Assembly: GCA_947478985.1 (NCBI GenBank)
Contig: CANJYC010000116.1
Location: 1 to 6,305, forward strand
Direction: 5' to 3'
Source: Acidobacteriota bacterium
GTDB lineage: Bacteria; Acidobacteriota; Vicinamibacteria; Vicinamibacterales; UBA2999
Length of the DNA: 6,305 nucleotides
The notes under the pieces are model-generated. The model worked only from the letters and a program-made list of their open reading frames with translations, did not search any database and was not told the origin of the DNA. Made by a program: the position numbers and the translations under genes. Positions 1 to 5,771 of the stretch are shown piece by piece. The stretch's first letter is position 1; every line of letters begins with the position of its first letter.

Positions 1-57
1 AGTCATTTAATGAGGACACCTCGTTCTCATACCCACAAATGTCCTCATTAAATGACT
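1..57. repeat. Perfect inverted repeat, 18-base arms, at the ispDF 3' end
   Basis: The left arm AGTCATTTAATGAGGACA (1-18) is exactly the reverse complement of the right arm (40-57), with a 21-base loop at 19-39. The element is AT-rich compared with its GC-rich surroundings and starts at the very first base, so the arms may extend beyond the window. The right arm contains the last two sense codons and the stop (48-50) of ispDF on the minus strand, followed at once by an in-frame TGA. As RNA it would form a long stem-loop at the end of the ispDF transcript, which could protect the 3' end or stop transcription. No U-tract can be seen before the window edge, so a classical intrinsic terminator is not shown. 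A REP-like or MITE-like dispersed element is the favoured reading, by inference only. Confidence 0.9.
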
Positions 58-1214
58 CCCGACCCCATTAACAACGCGACGGCGTGGACCGCTATCGATT
101 CACCGGCACCCATCGAATCGACACCCTCGTTCGTCTTCCCCTTGACGCTCACCTGTCCCGGCGTCACCTGCAGCGCACGAGCGAGGCTGGCGCACATGGC
201 GTCGGCGTGCGGCGACAACTTCGGTCGCTGCGCGATGACCACGACGTCGATGTTGACGATCGCGAAGCCAGCGCTGCGGACAATGCCGGCAGCGGTGGTG
301 AGCAGGCCGATGCTGTCAGCGTCCTTCCATGCCGCATCGGTGTCGGGAAAGTGCCGCCCGATGTCACCGGCGCCAGCGGCCCCGAGGATGGCATCGGTAA
401 CAGCGTGGCACACGGCATCGGCATTTGAGTGCCCCTGCAGCCCTTTGTCGAACGGGATGGTGATGCCACCGAGAATCAGGGGGCGCCCGGAGACGAGGCG
501 ATGAAGGTCGTAGCCGTTGCCGACCCGCAGCGACGGCATTCTCACGGTTTCACCCAGCAACTGTTCAGCCATAGCAAGATCCTCTGGCGACGTGATCTTG
601 AGATTCCGCCGGTCACTGTCCACCAGCACCACGGTGTGGCCGGCCTGCTCCGCCAGCATTGATTCGTCGGTCGCGGAAACGCCGCGTGCCGCAACCGCCA
701 GCGCATCGCGCAACACCGAGACTCGAAACGCCTGGGGTGTCTGCGCAAGAAAGATCTCATCTCGCGGCAGCGTCGCGGTGATCACGCCTGCCGCGTCACC
801 GCGCTTCACCGTATCCTGGGCGCGCACGGCCGCGATCGCCGCACCGCTCTCCGCAGCGGCCTCAATGGTCCGCCGAATCACATCGTCACTCACCAGGGGT
901 CGCGCCGCATCGTGAATGATCACGATGTCTGCCCGGCCGGACACGAGCGCGAACGCGTTGGCCACCGAATCCTGCCGCCGGGCACCGCCCTCGACCACGC
1001 GGATGCGCGCGTCGCCCAGCAGGTAGGCTGGCGGGTCGCCGGCGAGGCCGCCCGGAAGGGCGACCACGACCTCGGTGACCAGCGGACTTCGCGCCAGTGC
1101 CTCGACGCTCCGCTGAAGAATGGGGCGTCCGCCGAGCGTGAGGAACTGCTTCGGGCGATCGCCGCCGAAGCGCACCCCGTGCCCCCCCGCCGCGATGATG
1201 GCTGAGACGTGCAA
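48..1214 (-). CDS. ispDF: Bifunctional IspD/IspF enzyme of the MEP isoprenoid pathway
   Basis: This 388-residue protein joins two MEP-pathway enzymes: 2-C-methyl-D-erythritol 4-phosphate cytidylyltransferase (IspD, about residues 1-222) and 2-C-methyl-D-erythritol 2,4-cyclodiphosphate synthase (IspF, about 228-388). Together they would make CDP-methylerythritol from MEP and CTP and, after IspE acts, cyclise the phosphorylated product in the cytosol. The IspD half shows the CTP-binding loop AAGGHGVRFGGDRPKQF (8-24, with R15 and K22), GGARRQDSV (76-84), HDAARPLV (101-108) and NLKITSPEDL (204-213, conserved K206). The IspF half shows GYDLH (metal ligands D236 and H238), GHSNAD (261-266; the usual form is HSDAD), the third metal histidine H270, DIGRHFPDTD (284-293) and a C-terminal KTNEG motif. 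The only plausible start is TTG at 1212-1214: no in-frame ATG or GTG lies between it and the upstream stop (1272-1274), and the next ones fall inside or beyond the CTP-binding loop. No good ribosome binding site precedes it. The final two codons and the stop lie in an inverted repeat. Confidence 0.96.
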   Translation of the reverse strand: MHVSAIIAAGGHGVRFGGDRPKQFLTLGGRPILQRSVEALARSPLVTEVVVALPGGLAGDPPAYLLGDARIRVVEGGARRQDSVANAFALVSGRADIVIIHDAARPLVSDDVIRRTIEAAAESGAAIAAVRAQDTVKRGDAAGVITATLPRDEIFLAQTPQAFRVSVLRDALAVAARGVSATDESMLAEQAGHTVVLVDSDRRNLKITSPEDLAMAEQLLGETVRMPSLRVGNGYDLHRLVSGRPLILGGITIPFDKGLQGHSNADAVCHAVTDAILGAAGAGDIGRHFPDTDAAWKDADSIGLLTTAAGIVRSAGFAIVNIDVVVIAQRPKLSPHADAMCASLARALQVTPGQVSVKGKTNEGVDSMGAGESIAVHAVALLMGSGVI

Positions 1215-1221
1215 GCAACTG

Positions 1222-1251
1222 ATTCTATCCGTCGCGGCCGGGCCGTGCCAT
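1222..1251 (-). promoter_or_regulatory. Possible promoter for ispDF
   Basis: On the minus strand a TAGAAT box (1222-1227, five of six matches to TATAAT) lies 18 bases downstream of ATGGCA (1246-1251, four of six matches to TTGACA). Transcription would then begin at about 1215, right next to the TTG start, giving a leaderless or nearly leaderless mRNA. That would fit the lack of a Shine-Dalgarno sequence. The -35 box would lie between the divergent ispDF and YIP1 starts. This is a visual consensus match only, in an organism whose sigma-factor preferences are unknown. Confidence 0.3.
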
Positions 1252-1260
1252 GATCCGGCT

Positions 1261-1758
1261 ATGACTCTGGGTCAGCGTGTCATCGGGGTGCTCCTTCTGG
1301 AGCCCATGACATTCGAAGAGATTGAAGCCGACACCTCGGCGACGGGCCAGGCGCTGGCCGTCGTCGTCGTCGCCAGCGTCGCGGCCGGCATCGGTGCAGG
1401 CCTGCTCTTTGGCCCGCTGGCGCTGGTGCGCGAGACCCTGGCGGCGCTGGTCGGCTGGGTCATGTGGGCCGTGGTGACCTATCTGCTCGGCGCACGCATG
1501 ATGCCCGAACCGGATACGAAGACCGACATGGGCGAACTTCTGCGCGTCATCGGCTTTTCCTACGCGCCGAACCTGTTCAACATCTTCGCGTTCATCCCGA
1601 TCATCGGATGGGTTGTGCGCAGCATCGTGGCGTGCTGGTTGCTGGCGGCGATGGTCATCGCGGTCCGGCAGGCCCTCGACTATCGCAGCACCGCCCGCGC
1701 CGCCCTGGTCGTCTTCATCGGGTGGCTGGTCTTCGTGATCATCGTCTGGGTCCTCTAG
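1261..1758 (+). CDS. YIP1-family small integral membrane protein
   Basis: This 165-residue, very hydrophobic protein matches the pattern of bacterial YIP1-domain proteins: a short N-terminal amphipathic segment (TLGQRVIGVLLLEPMTFEEI, 2-21) and then four or five membrane helices at roughly 30-52, 58-78, 102-118, 119-138 and 146-165. A polar loop (MPEPDTKTDMGELLR, 81-95) separates the second and third helices, and the following GFSYAPNLFNIFAFIPIIG (98-116) is typical of the family. It should sit in the cytoplasmic membrane. Bacterial members have no established biochemical role. The ATG at 1261 was chosen because family similarity begins there; an upstream extension to 1120 would run through the ispDF 5' end in antisense. 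No clear ribosome binding site is seen. It is the only plus-strand gene, divergent from ispDF (46-base gap) and convergent with the B3/B4 gene (14-base gap), so it is transcribed separately. The family assignment is by remembered pattern and moderately sure. Confidence 0.8.
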   Translation: MTLGQRVIGVLLLEPMTFEEIEADTSATGQALAVVVVASVAAGIGAGLLFGPLALVRETLAALVGWVMWAVVTYLLGARMMPEPDTKTDMGELLRVIGFSYAPNLFNIFAFIPIIGWVVRSIVACWLLAAMVIAVRQALDYRSTARAALVVFIGWLVFVIIVWVL

Positions 1759-1772
1759 GGACCGGCTGCCTG

Positions 1773-2426
1773 CTACACGCCGGAGCCGACGTCCGCGACA
1801 TAGCGCATCCGCGCTGTGCTCCCCGTGAACTCGTGCATCCTGGCCTCGGTCTCATCGAGCACCTGTACAAGCCTGGCCGTGCCAAGTGACCGGGGCGCGA
1901 ATACCACGAGGAGCGCCTGCGTCGTCAACGTGGTCACCATCGTACGCGCTGAGTCGGACGTGGGATTACCGAATGGACCGATCCGGTCCGCGAGCGTGAT
2001 CCGTCCGCCGACGTGCACGTCATCCTTGCGGATCCCGGCGTAGGACTCCCCCTCACGGCCAAGCCGCAGCACGACGTCGCCCTCAATCAGCGCGGCATCG
2101 TACAGGCCGTACGGGAGTTGAAACTCGAGGGAGCACCAGTTGCAGACATCGACCATCGCGTTGATGCGTGGCAGCGGGTCGCCCTTCCTCACGCGGCGCA
2201 GCAGCGCCTCGGAGGACGGCCGTCGCCTGGTGGGATCGAGGCCCACGTGCTTGTACATCGTGCGGACCGCCTCGCGTGCTTCGGGAGGATTGGCACGCAC
2301 GGCGGACTCGGCGGTGGCAAGCGGCGCATCCAGCCGGTGCTCGTGTTCGACCACCGTCGCGCCCTCGAGCCAGAGCACGCCGGGACGGATGATGGCCGCA
2401 AGCTCAGGCGCTACGGAGCACTGCAC
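1773..2426 (-). CDS. Solo B3/B4-domain protein (PheRS-beta editing-domain relative)
   Basis: This 217-residue protein resembles the free-standing B3/B4 domain proteins (COG3382-like), related to the tRNA-binding and editing domain of the phenylalanyl-tRNA synthetase beta chain. That domain removes mischarged Tyr from tRNA-Phe, so a trans-editing or amino-acid-discriminating role is possible but unproven for the solo family. Signature segments are LDPTRRRPSSEALLRRV (63-79), LPRINAMVDVCNWCSLEFQL (85-104), PYGLYD (105-110), GDVVLRLGREGESYAGI (116-132) and GPFGNPTSDSARTMVT (150-165). The remaining PheRS-beta domains are absent. The GTG start (2424-2426) lies inside the end of the upstream plsC-like gene, a 23-base overlap that suggests translational coupling. 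The length is normal for the family and nothing looks broken. It ends 14 bases from the convergent YIP1 gene. Confidence 0.9.
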   Translation of the reverse strand: MQCSVAPELAAIIRPGVLWLEGATVVEHEHRLDAPLATAESAVRANPPEAREAVRTMYKHVGLDPTRRRPSSEALLRRVRKGDPLPRINAMVDVCNWCSLEFQLPYGLYDAALIEGDVVLRLGREGESYAGIRKDDVHVGGRITLADRIGPFGNPTSDSARTMVTTLTTQALLVVFAPRSLGTARLVQVLDETEARMHEFTGSTARMRYVADVGSGV

Positions 2427-3150
2427 AGTCCCTCTCAGCCTCCGGGATGATGACCTGCCTCACCCGCTCGCCGAATGCCTTTGCATCCGAGCCAGACAAA
2501 CCCGCGGTGTCGATGGGAGCGTGCACGACCAGCGTCACGTGACCGGGATAGGTCGCCAGCCGCCCCTTCAACATGATGTGCCGGCTGCCCGTGACTGAGA
2601 TCGGCACCACCGGCAGCCCGGCCTCGAGCGCCAGATAGAAGCTTCCCCCCTTGAATCGCGCGACCCGCCCGTTCCGGCTGCGCGTGCCTTCCGGAAACAC
2701 GATCAGCGACAGTCCCCCGGCCGTCAATCGCGACGCCCATCCGAAGATCCGATTGCGATCGGGTCGGCTGCGATCGACCAGCATGTGCCCCGTCCGGCGC
2801 AGGTGCCAGCCGAGAAACGGGAAATTCCCAAGCGAGGCCTTCGCGATGATGCGCAGCTGGTACGGCAGCGACCAGAACAGGATGGGAATGTCGTAAATGC
2901 TCTGGTGGTTGGCCACGAACACATAGGTCCGCCCGGGCTCGAGCCGATCGAGCCCGACGACATCCACGGTCACGCCCGTCGTCACCAGGATGAGGCGCGA
3001 CCACGCCCGGGCGCACCAGTGCGCGAAATAGCCGCGCGCGTCGAGCAGGCTGGAGGCGAGCGACAGCGTGCCGAGCACGATGGTGTAGAGCCCGATGGCG
3101 GGAATCAGAAAGAAGACAGTCCGCCACCAGTGGAACGGTGGAATGCGCAC
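2404..3150 (-). CDS. plsC: 1-acyl-sn-glycerol-3-phosphate acyltransferase (PlsC-like)
   Basis: This 248-residue membrane-associated acyltransferase of the LPLAT/PlsC family is predicted to transfer an acyl group to lysophosphatidic acid, making phosphatidic acid at the cytoplasmic membrane. A hydrophobic N-terminal helix (about 11-36) is followed by the catalytic H-x4-D motif in NHQSIYD (H82, D87), the glycerol-phosphate-binding motif FPEGTRSRNG (152-161) and the later block LPVVPISVTGS (179-189). The GTG at 3148-3150 was chosen as start: the reading frame stays open to 3294, but the extra 48 residues are Arg/Pro-rich, would overlap the upstream PIN-TRAM gene and look unlike the family. No strong ribosome binding site is seen. 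The start lies 49 bases after the PIN-TRAM stop, and a 22-base palindrome occupies much of that gap. The 3' end overlaps the B3/B4 gene. Substrate specificity within the LPLAT family cannot be read from sequence. Confidence 0.92.
   Translation of the reverse strand: MRIPPFHWWRTVFFLIPAIGLYTIVLGTLSLASSLLDARGYFAHWCARAWSRLILVTTGVTVDVVGLDRLEPGRTYVFVANHQSIYDIPILFWSLPYQLRIIAKASLGNFPFLGWHLRRTGHMLVDRSRPDRNRIFGWASRLTAGGLSLIVFPEGTRSRNGRVARFKGGSFYLALEAGLPVVPISVTGSRHIMLKGRLATYPGHVTLVVHAPIDTAGLSGSDAKAFGERVRQVIIPEAERDCAVLRSA
2430..2443 (-). promoter_or_regulatory. Ribosome binding region of the B3/B4 gene, inside plsC
   Basis: On the minus strand GGAGG (2439-2443) lies 12 bases before the GTG start of the B3/B4 gene, and a second purine run GAGGG (2430-2434) lies 3 bases before it. 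One spacing is rather long and the other rather short. Both lie within the last codons of the plsC-like gene, so ribosomes finishing plsC would pass over them. This supports the overlapping GTG start and coupling of the two genes. Confidence 0.45.
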
Positions 3151-3163
3151 GCAGCCTGATTGT

Positions 3164-3185
3164 AGGCGGACCCGCGGGTCCGCCT
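3164..3185. repeat. Perfect 22-base GC-rich palindrome between PIN-TRAM and plsC genes
   Basis: The half-site AGGCGGACCCG (3164-3174) is followed directly by its exact reverse complement (3175-3185). As RNA it can form a stem of nine base pairs with a four-base CGCG loop. It lies 14 bases after the PIN-TRAM stop and ends 13 bases before the plsC GTG start. No T-run follows on either strand, so it is not a standard intrinsic terminator. It could be a REP-like element, an mRNA processing or attenuation hairpin, or a dimeric regulator site; the sequence alone does not decide. Confidence 0.85.
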
Positions 3186-3199
3186 CTATGACATCGTCG

Positions 3200-4282
3200 C
3201 TACTTGCCCGCAGCCGCGGCGTCGGGGGGCATGCTGCGGACCGCAGGGGCCGGACCAGGAGCCGGCGTCGCCTGCCCGGTGGTCGTGGCGTCAATGAAGC
3301 GGCCGAAAATCATCTTGCCTGCGGTCGTCTGCAGCACGCTGGTCACCACGACATCGATCGTCTTGCCGATCATCTTGCGCGCGTTGTCGACCACAACCAT
3401 GGTGCCGTCATCGAGATAGGCCACCCCCTGGTTGTATTCCTTGCCTTCCTTGAGGACAAACACCCGCATCAGCTCGCCCGGCAGAACGACCGGCTTGAGC
3501 GAGTTGGCCAGCTCGTTGATGTTCAGCACTTCCACGCCGCGCAGCTGCGCCACCTTGTTCAGATTGAAGTCGTTGGTCACGATCTTTCCAGGCAGCGTGC
3601 GCGCCAGCTCGATCAGCTTCAGATCCACCTCGCGGACCTCCGGGAAATCGACGTCTGAAATCGCCACGTCGAGGCCCGACATTTTCTGGATCTTCTGGAG
3701 GATATCGAGGCCGCGACGACCGCGGTTCCGCTTCATCGAGTCGGACGAGTCGGCGACCAGCTGCAGCTCCTTGAGCACGAACTGCGGGATGACCAGTGTG
3801 CCGTCCATGAAGCCGGTCTCGCAGATGTCGGCGATGCGGCCGTCAATGATGACGCTCGTATCGAGAATCTTGTACCGGCGCCCAGGACCGGCGGACCGAA
3901 ACACATTGGCGATGTTGCCCGGCTGGAGCCACTCGCCATTGCGGGCGCCCATGACCAGCCCGATGTAGGGCAGGCCGAGCAGAATGAGGCTGTGCAGGAA
4001 GACCACACGGCCGTCGCCAATATTGGCCCAGTACATGGCGCCCCCGATCGTCTTGGCGGCTGCCAGCCCGACCGCGCCGCCAAGCAGCGCCCCAATCATG
4101 TGCGTGACCGAGATGTCCTTGAGCCGGATTTCGAGCGCGACGATCAGCGCACCCATGAAGCTCCCGAACTCAAGGTTCGGAAGCGCACCGCCTGACAGCG
4201 GCTGCAGCTGAATGGCCGAGAAGGCCACGGCGGCGACAAAGAGCAGGCGCGCGATGATGAACCAAGCCATGACGACCCCCAT
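3200..4282 (-). CDS. YacL-type membrane protein with PIN and TRAM domains
   Basis: This 360-residue protein has an N-terminal membrane part with about four helices (roughly 6-24, 40-52, 62-80, 94-112). A PIN nuclease-fold domain (about 136-255) and a TRAM nucleic-acid-binding domain (about 265-328) follow. The PIN domain keeps its acidic metal-site residues: D141 in KILDTSVIIDGRI, E172 in VLKELQLVAD, D220 in VREVDLKLIE and D238 in IVTNDFNLNK. It is therefore predicted to be a membrane-anchored Mg-dependent RNase; the family's substrate is not settled. The tail (331-360) is rich in Pro and Ala and looks disordered. Two starts are possible: ATG at 4280-4282, or the in-frame ATG at 4268-4270 (starting MAWFIIARL), which has a GGGGG run 6 bases upstream and no other ribosome site. 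The gene follows radA after 63 bases, echoing the Firmicute radA-disA-yacL order but without disA. Confidence 0.92.
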   Translation of the reverse strand: MGVVMAWFIIARLLFVAAVAFSAIQLQPLSGGALPNLEFGSFMGALIVALEIRLKDISVTHMIGALLGGAVGLAAAKTIGGAMYWANIGDGRVVFLHSLILLGLPYIGLVMGARNGEWLQPGNIANVFRSAGPGRRYKILDTSVIIDGRIADICETGFMDGTLVIPQFVLKELQLVADSSDSMKRNRGRRGLDILQKIQKMSGLDVAISDVDFPEVREVDLKLIELARTLPGKIVTNDFNLNKVAQLRGVEVLNINELANSLKPVVLPGELMRVFVLKEGKEYNQGVAYLDDGTMVVVDNARKMIGKTIDVVVTSVLQTTAGKMIFGRFIDATTTGQATPAPGPAPAVRSMPPDAAAAGK

Positions 4283-4292
4283 CGGGCGAATG

Positions 4293-4321
4293 AATGTAAC
4301 GACGATATAAGGAAGGTTGAA
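4293..4321 (-). promoter_or_regulatory. Possible promoter for the PIN-TRAM gene
   Basis: The 63-base gap after radA holds a short AT-rich patch. On the minus strand TTCAAC (4316-4321) lies 17 bases before TACATT (4293-4298). The matches to TTGACA (three of six) and TATAAT (four of six) are modest. It could give the PIN-TRAM and plsC genes a start independent of radA. This is weak evidence. Confidence 0.2.
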
Positions 4322-4345
4322 CGTTATGGCCCCGGGCTTGGAAAA

Positions 4346-5734
4346 TCAAGCGATGAGCTGGTCGAGCGCCTCCCCGATGGTTCGCACGCCAACCAGCTCG
4401 CATCCCCCCTCGGACAACGCCACATCGGCGGGATCCACATTGGCAGCGGGCATGATCAGGCGGGTAAAGCCCATCTGTACCGCTTCGCGGATGCGGAGCG
4501 CGGCCTGCGGAGTGCCCCGGACCTCGCCACTCAGCCCGACTTCGCCGAACACCGCGGTCGCCGGGGCCAGGCCTCTGTTTCGGACGCTCGAGGCCACGGC
4601 CGCCACCACGCTGAGGTCCGCCGCCGGCTCCTCGATGCTCATGCCGCCGGCGATGTTCACGTACACGTCGTCTCCCGCCAGCGAGAGACCCGCGCGCTTT
4701 TCGAGCACCGCCAGCAGCAGCGACAGCCGGTTCTGATCGATGCCGATCGCCATGCGGCGCGCGTTGCCGAAGGTGCTCGTCGACACCAGCGCCTGCACCT
4801 CGACGAGGATCGGCCTGGACCCTTCCACGCAGCAGAGGACCGCGGAACCTGGCGTGCCGGTCGCGCGTTCCGAGAGAAACAGCTTGGACGGGTTCGCCAC
4901 GGGCCGCAGTCCCGCGCCGGTCATCTCGAACACCCCGAGCTCGCTCACGGCGCCGAAACGGTTTTTCACCGCGCGCACAACGCGGTGCGAATGGTGACGC
5001 TCGCCCTCGAAGGAGAGAACGGTATCCACGACGTGTTCGAGCACCTTCGGGCCGGCCAGGTTCCCGTCCTTCGTCACGTGGCCGACGAGCACAGTCGGGA
5101 TGTTCTGCCCCTTGGCTGCGAACAGGAACTGCGTCGCGGCCTCGCGCACCTGGCCGATGCTGCCGGGAGCCGACTGGAACTTGAGAGAGAACACCGTCTG
5201 CACCGAGTCGATGATTACGAGCGCCGGCTTGAGGCGCGCAATCTCCTCGAGGATCCGCTCGATGCAGGTTTCCGACAACAGGTAGATGGGCGCCTCACCG
5301 ATGCCAAGGCGGGCGCCGCGGCTCTTGATCTGGTGCTCGGACTCCTCGCCTGAGGCATAGAGAACGGGGCCGAACTCGCGCGCGAAGTGCGCCGCTGCCT
5401 GCAGCAGCAGCGTCGACTTGCCGATCCCCGGTTCGCCGCCGAGCAGCACCAGCGAGCCCGGCACGATGCCCCCACCGAGCACTCGGTCAAATTCGCCGAT
5501 ACCGGTCGACAGCCGCTGCGCGTTGGCGTTCTCGACGTCGGCGTACAGCTTCGCCGATGTGCCCTGCGCGAACTGCGAATACCGGTTGCCGGCAGCGGCT
5601 CCGGTAGCGGCCGGCTCCGGCGCACGCTCCTCGACGAGCGAGTTCCACGCGCCGCACTCATTGCAGCGGCCTGCCCATTTCGGAGCCTGCGCGCCGCACT
5701 CCTGACACACGAACACGACTTTCGGGGGCTTCAT
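4346..5734 (-). CDS. radA: DNA repair protein RadA (branch-migration ATPase)
   Basis: This 462-residue protein is a full-length RadA (Sms), a RecA-like hexameric helicase that acts in the cytoplasm to drive branch migration of recombination intermediates. Features in order are a four-cysteine zinc finger (C10, C13, C24, C27), a RecA-like ATPase core with Walker A GEPGIGKST (100-108) and Walker B LVIID (172-176), and the RadA-specific KNRFG motif (257-261). A C-terminal Lon-protease-like domain, probably lacking protease activity, follows (about 280-462, including VYVNIAGGMSIEEPAADL). The ATG at 5732-5734 puts the zinc finger at the normal N-terminal position. The frame is open further upstream to 5881, but that part runs into alr and has no family similarity. 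No clear Shine-Dalgarno sequence is seen. It lies 37 bases downstream of alr and may share its transcript. Confidence 0.98.
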   Translation of the reverse strand: MKPPKVVFVCQECGAQAPKWAGRCNECGAWNSLVEERAPEPAATGAAAGNRYSQFAQGTSAKLYADVENANAQRLSTGIGEFDRVLGGGIVPGSLVLLGGEPGIGKSTLLLQAAAHFAREFGPVLYASGEESEHQIKSRGARLGIGEAPIYLLSETCIERILEEIARLKPALVIIDSVQTVFSLKFQSAPGSIGQVREAATQFLFAAKGQNIPTVLVGHVTKDGNLAGPKVLEHVVDTVLSFEGERHHSHRVVRAVKNRFGAVSELGVFEMTGAGLRPVANPSKLFLSERATGTPGSAVLCCVEGSRPILVEVQALVSTSTFGNARRMAIGIDQNRLSLLLAVLEKRAGLSLAGDDVYVNIAGGMSIEEPAADLSVVAAVASSVRNRGLAPATAVFGEVGLSGEVRGTPQAALRIREAVQMGFTRLIMPAANVDPADVALSEGGCELVGVRTIGEALDQLIA

Positions 5735-5771
5735 ACAGGTATCGGAACCCGGGCCCGTGACAGGCCAGGTC

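Noticed and set aside
52..504. Plus-strand open frame of 150 codons opposite ispDF
   Set aside because: It is antisense to the well-supported IspF half, has low-complexity composition typical of GC-rich shadow frames, and resembles no family.
1360..1372. Short GTC/CGT trinucleotide repeat
   Set aside because: It encodes a run of valines in a membrane helix of the YIP1 protein and is explained by codon use.
1749..1763. GGTCC/GGACC hairpin with five-base loop at the YIP1 stop, a possible bidirectional terminator
   Set aside because: The stem has only five pairs and no T-run follows on either strand, so it does not meet the usual terminator pattern.
1975..1989. GGACCG/CGGTCC hairpin with a three-base loop
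   Set aside because: It lies inside conserved B3/B4 coding sequence and a six-base stem is expected by chance at this GC content.
2013..2450. Plus-strand open frame of 145 codons opposite the B3/B4 gene
   Set aside because: The opposite strand encodes clearly conserved B3/B4 motifs throughout; this frame is a GC-rich shadow.
4310..4736. Plus-strand open frame opposite the radA 3' end, preceded by an AAGGAAGG run and ATG at 4326
   Set aside because: The ribosome-site-like run is well placed, but the frame lies wholly opposite conserved radA codons and its translation has no recognisable domain, so coincidence is likelier.
5735..5771. Short palindrome CGGGCCCG in the alr-radA gap
   Set aside because: Eight bases of GC-only palindrome in GC-rich DNA is common by chance and no flanking pairing extends it.
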